Source: Dactylis glomerata (lineage: Eukaryota; Streptophyta; Magnoliopsida; Poales; Poaceae). Taken from it: a stretch of DNA of 64,000 nt. The translations under genes and the position numbers were made by a program. Each line of letters begins with the position of its first letter. Position 1 is the first letter of the stretch. The DNA is taken from assembly GCA_007115705.1 (NCBI GenBank), contig QXEO01002100.1, positions 806,001-870,000 on the forward strand. The letters run 5' to 3'. Below are positions 58,395 to 64,000 of this stretch, one piece after another. Under the pieces are notes generated by a model. It saw only the letters and a program-made list of their open reading frames with translations. It did no database searches and was not told the origin of the DNA.

Positions 58395-59345
58395 TCATAT
58401 CCCATCTTTATCGAGGTACGTGTGTCTTGTGCACCCTCCATCGAGCATCTCTTCTGCTGACAACTGTGGCTGGTCACGTTGTCGGGGCCACTCCGTTTTC
58501 GGCCTCGAATCGCGGCCAGCACTCCTGCTACTACTGCCGTAGTAGTTGTTCCCTCGGTGCGGTTCATCGTGATTGTCATCACGGTCCTCATTTATGTAGC
58601 CTACCGCTACCATATCCGTGGTATCCGCGTCATCGTAGCAGTTCCGATGACCTTTCTTTCGGGAGCTGGTGTGGAACTGATCTTTTGCGTCGACGTCATG
58701 CTTCGCTGACCGATGGCGGCTTCTAGGCGCTGCGATGGAATCTTCTCCATCAGCCCACTCGTTTGCCAAGCTCATGACATGGTCAACGGTCTTCGGCTTG
58801 CAGCGCCCAAGCTCCTCCTTGAAGTCGCGTCGAATGAGATCATCCCAAAAGGCGTCAATGGCTCTCTCGGGCGAAATATTTTCCGTCGTGTTGTGGAGGC
58901 TGATCCATCGTGAGATGTATGACCTCAAGTTTTCTCTGGTCCTTTGTACGCATAAGCACAGTTCTTCGAACGACGTGTGCCATCGTGAAGTGCCTCTAAA
59001 GTTAGCGATGAACGCTTGCCGAAACTCCTCCCAAGAGTGAATGTTGTCTGGAGCAAGGTTGTTCAACCATGCCCTTGCGTTGTCCTTCAGGTGCAGCGAT
59101 AGCAGCTGTAGAGCGTTGTCTCTGGATCCGCCACTGATTGTGATGGCGGTCATGAAGTCATCAAGCCAAATTCGAGGGTCCTGCTGCCCATTGAACTTGA
59201 CTACACCATTGCTAAGCTTGATCCCTTTCGGCAAGGTGTAGAACGGATTAGGAGGCTGAAGCATTTTGCTCCGCACAGCCCATTGTGACTGCCGCCGAAC
59301 GCTTCCATATCGCGTTCCTCCTCGAAATGACGCGCATCGCGGCAT
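58395..59345 (-). pseudogene. Gag of the Tat element
   Basis: Contains the retrotransposon gag core (FNGQQDPRIWLDDFMTAI; NARAWLNNLAPDNIHSWEEF; YISRWISLHN) and an Arg/Asp-rich tail. A possible knuckle remnant (CTRHTYL) sits near the end, interrupted by a TGA at 58395-58397. Capsid-forming role by family. Confidence 0.85.
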
Positions 59346-60934
59346 GCATGTCCGTTGTCGACTCTGTTTTGAGCCAAGCCATGTCGGAGCTCTCCATTAA
59401 TAGGCTCCACCACCTGAGTCCTGGGCGCGACTGCTGGCGCTGCTGCGGGGTGTCTGGACTGTTCGGATAGCGGGGCGGTTCTTCTTGGCATCGTTTCGTG
59501 CCCCTGGTTAGCTGTACCTTGAAGCACCCTAACTCCTTTGAGCGCCAGATTCCGCAGATGCCTCATATGCTCATCGTCATTGGCTGCGTTCGTAGCGATG
59601 TAGGCTGATGTTGCCATGATCGTCGCTTCTTTGGTCTTGGGTAGCAGATCTGCTTCATTGAACTCTGTCTCCAAATTTTGGGCGACGTTGTGCGTATTGG
59701 CCCTAGGCTGGACGTGTGACCGTGACCTATGCTAGACACTCGATGAGTAATGAGACGATCGCTCAGCTCACCGTCTACTGGACGTGTCGGCTTCATCTCT
59801 GCGTCGCTCCAAGATGCTCCTATCGGCACTAATCTGGTCCTTCTGCTCCTGGACGATGAATCAGAGCGCAGCTAGCTCCTGCGGGCTTGGGTTAGGACCC
59901 ATATCTACTTTGCCCGCGTACACTCTCCTTGCGTACCGGATCTGGTCTTGCGTTATGAACTATCGACCGGTGTTTGACCGATTTTGATCGTCATTGGATC
60001 TGTGCTCGTTCCATCTCCATGCGACGCCATCATGCAGTGCCCTCCGAACGACGGGGTCGAGTCGTCACTGATTTCGCCCAGTGCTGGAGGGTATATGTCA
60101 TCATCTCCGACGTAAGATCCAACCTCGAGCATGAAGTCAGGGTCGTAATCGACCGTGTACCCATCGCTTGATGTGGCAGATTCGCTTGAATAAGAGCTAG
60201 CCGAATTGCCAATCTTCCCCTTAGCTTCAGGGTAGACATCGTCGTCGTCGTCCGAGCACGTGTAGTCTGAGTACAACCCCTTGACATAGTTGGGGTCATA
60301 GGGTGCAGTACGAAGCGTGAGGGCGTTGAGAGCCCGCTCGCACTCGGATATTGTCGGGTAGACAGCTGCAGTGCCCCCCTAAGGATCTTCGCAGCCAGCG
60401 ATCTCGTGAGACAAAAAATCTCTGGCGCCCACATAGTGGTATGCATCGCAATCGACGCAGTAGGCGGTGGTTGGGGATGGAGGTGGATCTTCGAAATCGT
60501 TTGACCCGACTGATAGGGTCAAAGTTCTCAACTATGATTCCTCCTCTGATGGCGCCAGTAGCGCGATTGTCGAGGGTTTGCCCCCGACAGCTGGTGGTGT
60601 GCTTGTTTCGGCCATGAGCGGGCTGAGTCGCTGATGGAGATCAGCTCCATTGCTCCGTCACTGTCCACACGGAAATTGAATAGTCTGAAGGCCATGTCGA
60701 AGCCTCCGGTCACTGTCGAGACCGCTCCTGCCGTGCCTGAAGTAGGGCCGATGATGGTCGCGGCCGGAGTGAGGTTGGTGGTGCTTGGTGAGGCGGTGTC
60801 GATGATGGTCGATTCCACGATGTCGACCTCTGGTTTTGATGGTTTGGAGTCGATGATGGCTGGCACAGCGATGCCGAACGGTGTCGATGGTGGTGTCGAT
60901 GTCGATCTTGGCGTTGGTGTCGATGTTGGTTGGT
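59346..60934 (-). pseudogene. Upstream ORF1/N-terminal gag region of the Tat element, frameshifted
   Basis: Three minus-strand coding blocks in changing frames: 60934-60540 (Ser/Thr/Pro-rich, then AFRLFNFRVDSDGAMELIS), 60500-59953 (ISECERALNALTLR, a DDDDDVYPEAKGK acidic stretch, DPDFMLEVGSYVGDD) and 59674-59285 (ATIMATSAYIATNAANDDEH, ALKGVRVLQG). A 1-nt shift near 59285 separates the last block from gag. Further shifts or stops occur near 60508, 60380, 59953 and 59735. Such upstream ORFs fused to gag occur in Tat-lineage elements; the function is unknown. The sequence is cut at 60934 by element D. Confidence 0.65.
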
Positions 60935-62638
60935 TGATACGTCTCCAACATATCTATAATTTTTGATGCTCCATGCTTGTTTTTACACCATTTGTCTAAT
61001 GTTTCGTTACACTTCGTGACACTTTTATGCATTTTCTGGAACTAACCTATTAACAAGTCGCCACAGTGCCAGTTCCCTATTTTTTGCAGTTTTTGTGTTT
61101 CAGAAAAGCTACACAGGAAATATTCTCGGAATTGGACGAAACAAGTTCCTGAAGTCTTATTTTTCCCGGAAGCTTCCAGAGATCTGAAGAGGAGACAGAG
61201 AGGGGCCACATGCCACCCTCACAAAAGGGCAGCGCGGCCCAGCCCCTGGCCGCGCCCCCTATGAGTGAGGATGCCTGGGTCCACTTCTGACGATGCCCCT
61301 TCGCCTATAAAGACCCCCCGATGAGAAAAACCTAAGTACCTGATCAATTTTCCAGAAACATATCGCGATCCGCCGCCATCGTCGACCCGAGATCGGGAGG
61401 GTCCAGAAGCTCTTCCCGGCACCCTGCCGGAGAGGGAAATCACCACCGGACGTCTTCTTCATCGCCATGCTTGCCTCCGGAGCGATGAGTGAGTAGTCTA
61501 CCTTGGACTGTGGGTCCATAGCAGTAGCTAGATGGTTGTCTCCTCCACCATGTGCTTCATGTTTAGATCTCATGAGCTGCCCTACATGATTGAGATCACC
61601 GTTATGTAATTCTACATGTTTGGTTTGTTGGGATCCGATGAATATTGGTGTTATGATTGAGTTGCTATACTGAAATATATCTTATGTTATCTCTATGTTG
61701 TTTATGATCTTGCATGCTCTCCGTTGTTAGTAGCTATCTTGGCCGAGTAGTTGCTAGTGACTCCAAGAGAGGGTATTTATGCTCGATAGTGGGTTCATGC
61801 CTCTATTTAACCTGGGGGAGTGACAGAAACCTCTAAGGTTGTAGATGTGCTGTTGCTACTAGGGAGAAAATAACATTCATATGCTCAAGGGCATATGCTT
61901 TGTTTACATTACACACTTTGCTTAATGCAATTATCTGTTGTTCGCAACTTAATACTCATGGGGTATTCGGATGATATCCCCGTGAGTGGATTATTAGTCA
62001 TAGATGCAGTTGGATGGTGGTCTATGTATTTTGTTGTAATGCCCAGAGTAAATCGCATAGTGATCTTCTTGACATATCACATTTATCTTTATTCTATCAA
62101 TTGCCCAACTGTCATTTGTTTACCCAGCATGTGTTATTTATCTTATGGAGAGACACTGCTAGTGAACTGTGGACCCCGGTCCTATTTCCATCATATTGCT
62201 ATCACCTGTTTACTTTACTCGCACTGTTTACTTTACTCGCATACTTTTACTGTTTTCCACTCGATACGCTCATACCCTTTGTTTCAAGCAAATCGGTGAG
62301 ATTGACAACCTCATCGTAAGTTGGCAACAAAGTATTTGGTTGTGTGTGTGCAGGTTCCACGTTGCTATTGGCCCAAGACGAGTCAACAAGTGTCATAAAC
62401 GGCGTCTTTGTTGGAGTGCTATTAAGCCAGTCCGCATCACCTTCAGTCATTTGTCTCTCCTCTCCAAGATCGACATACCTTGGTTTCTTAACTGAGAGAA
62501 AATCTGCTGCTATATTTATCACACCTTCATCTTGGGATTCCCAATGGGCTGGTCATTTACCACGCATCAAGCATATTTTCTAGCGCCGTTGCCGGGGATT
62601 GAAGAAGAATAAGCTCCCACGTCAACTAGGCACCAGCA
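60935..62638 (+). repeat. 5' LTR of element D
   Basis: Collinear with the LTRs of A-C but longer (1704 bp). It has an extra segment of about 70 bp at about 62359-62431, with no match elsewhere in the window, and a 40-bp segment at about 62572-62612 that contains a PBS-like word. If the LTR ends at the first CA before a PBS it would stop at 62573 instead. TATA word at 61306. Confidence 0.75.
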
Positions 62639-62663
62639 TATTTTCTGGCGCCGTTGCCAGGGA
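62581..62663 (+). other. Duplicated primer binding site of element D
   Basis: TAGCGCCGTTGCCGGGGA at 62581-62598 and TGGCGCCGTTGCCAGGGA at 62646-62663 each differ from the A/B/C tRNA-Asp site by one base. Both follow GCATATTTTC, 7 bp after a CA end. Confidence 0.75.
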
Positions 62664-62829
62664 GGAAGTAGAAGACTTCTGCGAGGGGAGTTTTTCGCTC
62701 ACACATCCTTTACTTTGTTATTGTTTTGCTTTACTTTATTTATTTTTACCTGCATCGTTTTATCAAAAACCCAAAAAAATTAGAATCCTTGGTAGTTGTT
62801 TTTACTTATCTGCTTTTAGTTTTGCTAAA

Positions 62830-63525
62830 ATGAGTAATCCTGAAGTAGAAGTTCATAGTTTTAAGCAACAAGGGGGAGAAAGTTTAAAAGATGCTTGGTA
62901 CCGTATTAACAATGCCCATCATAGGTGTACAAAAAAGCACTCTACCACGATCCTCCTTAGAAATTTTTATGTTGGTATATCTAGCTGGAATAGGTATGTT
63001 CTTGATACTCTTACAGTATGCAATTTTCTGGGTACTCCCGCTGGAGAAGCATGCACTATAATTGAAAGTTTAGTGGGAATACCACCTATTCATGTTGTTA
63101 AAACTGAGATCACCTTGGAGGAGGTTTTAGATAAGCTCAGCTCTTTAGAGAAAAGTTTGCCAAGTATCCTCGAAAATGCTAGCCGAGTTAATGAATCAAT
63201 AGAAAATATTGGTAATAGAATCACCGTTTTAGAGGCTAGCACTACTCATGATAATCAAAACTTAAGGATTGTTAAACTAGAGGAGTCTATGGAAACTCTT
63301 AGTTTAATCTTCTCTTCTCTTAAATTTAAGAAAGAGAAAGTTTTTGTTGGAAAAGAGCAAAAATTTATGTATGTTCCCAAGGTTTCTGCGCTTAAACCTC
63401 AAGATGTTCTTAAAATTGGTAAGACTTTTAGTTCAACTAAGAGTGACTTGCAGGTTGAATCATCTTCGGGAACTTCCAAAGTGCCTATTGAGGTAATTGA
63501 TGCTTCATCACTTGATGTTACTTGA
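62830..63525 (+). CDS. Truncated gag-like/coiled-coil ORF of element D
   Basis: ATG at 62830 in the same context as the gag start of element B (TTTGCTnAAATG). 231 residues. The first third resembles the second half of a gag core (GESLKDAWYRINNAHHRC; NFYVGISSWNRYVLDTL), without the N-terminal half. A coiled coil follows (LEEVLDKLSSLEKSLPS to LEESMETLS), then a basic tail ending VIDASSLDVT. No protease or knuckle. The junction to the shared tail is the same as in A-C. Frame intact. Confidence 0.75.
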   Translation: MSNPEVEVHSFKQQGGESLKDAWYRINNAHHRCTKKHSTTILLRNFYVGISSWNRYVLDTLTVCNFLGTPAGEACTIIESLVGIPPIHVVKTEITLEEVLDKLSSLEKSLPSILENASRVNESIENIGNRITVLEASTTHDNQNLRIVKLEESMETLSLIFSSLKFKKEKVFVGKEQKFMYVPKVSALKPQDVLKIGKTFSSTKSDLQVESSSGTSKVPIEVIDASSLDVT

Positions 63526-64000
63526 TTCGCAATTTTCTGCGCCTAGCTCAAAGGCGTTAAAGAAAAGCACTCTTGGGAGATAACCCAATGTTTTATTTTC
63601 AGTACTTTTTATTTTATTTAAGTCTTGGAAGTCATTACTACTGTAATGACTGCTCCTTTTTATTTCATTGTTGTGCCAAGAGAAGCCTCTAATTTAAGTG
63701 AGGTAAGATTTGGGGATGTTGCTGTCCTGAAACTGTTTTCAGTGCTGCACCGTAAAAATTTGTATAAATTATCTGTATATCTTTTGGACCTGCGATTTCT
63801 TGTTCATATGCCCCAGGTTATATCCAAACTTTCATTAGTTTAACGCTTTTTGATTTGAGCAACAGAAAACACCTCAAAAATTCAGCCTTTGTCAGCTGTT
63901 CTGTTTTGACAGATTTCTGCCAATATTTGTGTTTGCCGCTTTATCGCTTTTTTTGCGAGTTCTTTTGATCATGGAACTTTTGGGGAAGTTGCTACAGTAG
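63526..64000 (+). other. 3' non-coding tail of element D, cut by the window end
   Basis: Collinear with 22312-22795 of A and 43337-43820 of B, starting with the GGCGTTAAAGAAAAGCACTC block. No gene. Confidence 0.75.

Larger units (their letters stand above)
10613..60934 (-). mobile_element. Tat-lineage Ty3/gypsy LTR retrotransposon, interrupted by four later insertions
   Basis: The host element of the nest, on the minus strand. Pieces present: 10613-12871, 34187-39452, 47903-48191 and 55158-60934, about 13.6 kb in all. From 5' to 3' it has an upstream ORF fused to gag, protease, RT, a degenerate native RNase H, a second RNase H with FVDGS and NNEAEYEA motifs, integrase, a minisatellite, an antisense ORF and the 3' LTR. 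The dual RNase H, the antisense extra ORF and the 3' tandem repeats are known marks of the Tat lineage (Grande, RIRE2, Ogre relatives). The 5' LTR would lie beyond element D, outside the window. The element is dead: the polyprotein frame has many stops and the RT active site is changed. Confidence 0.85.
60935..64000 (+). mobile_element. Athila-like non-autonomous element D, right end outside the window
   Basis: Starts TGATACGTCTCC after TTGGT (60930-60934), the presumed left TSD. It has a 5' LTR with two unusual insertions, a duplicated primer-site segment, a truncated gag-like ORF and the shared tail. The tail is cut by the window end, so the 3' LTR is not seen. Confidence 0.85.

Overview
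The window is plant nuclear DNA, almost certainly from a Triticeae grass (wheat, Aegilops, rye or barley relative). It is dominated by nested LTR retrotransposons: Athila-like elements whose LTRs start TGATACGTCTC and whose primer site matches tRNA-Asp, a Tat-lineage Ty3/gypsy element with two RNase H domains, and a LARD-type element with LTRs of about 5.8 kb. I could not run a database search, so family names are by recognition only. No rRNA, tRNA, CRISPR array or prokaryotic gene organisation was seen.

Layout. 1-1458: about 2.2 copies of a 667-bp tandem repeat. 1561-9246: a low-copy-looking island with a coiled-coil gene (minus), a Pro/Ser/Gly-rich open frame (minus), an intact GRF zinc-finger plus membrane-anchor gene (plus) and a decayed MULE (MuDR) transposase gene (minus) with an unusual duplicated N-terminal domain. 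9247-10612: promoter/5' end of the MULE gene, then AT-rich DNA without genes.

10613 to at least 60934: one old Tat-lineage gypsy element on the minus strand, cut into pieces by later insertions. Its 3' LTR is at 10613-12697. Next comes an antisense (plus-strand) spliced ORF at 12796-12871 continuing at 34187-37915, then a 27-bp minisatellite at 38014-38575. The polyprotein runs from about 60934 down to 38723: ORF1/gag, protease, RT, two RNase H domains and integrase. Its 5' LTR lies outside the window.

Insertions into that element, each with a 5-bp target-site duplication I could read: the LARD at 12872-34181 (TSD CACCG), which itself carries Athila-like element A at 19902-26866 (TSD GCAAT); element B at 39453-47897 (plus, TSD CAGCT); element C at 48192-55157 (minus, TSD GGTTC); and element D from 60935 past the window end (plus, left flank TTGGT).

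The most interesting pattern is in A-D. All four have the same type of LTR, leader, PBS and 3' tail, but different coding cassettes in the gag position: a 198-codon ORF of unknown origin in A and C, a gag-protease ORF in B, and a truncated gag/coiled-coil ORF in D. None of A-C encodes RT or integrase, and none is seen in the visible part of D. All the ORFs end in nearly the same residues (DASSLDxT) at the same junction. This looks like a cassette-swapping, non-autonomous retrotransposon family mobilised in trans.
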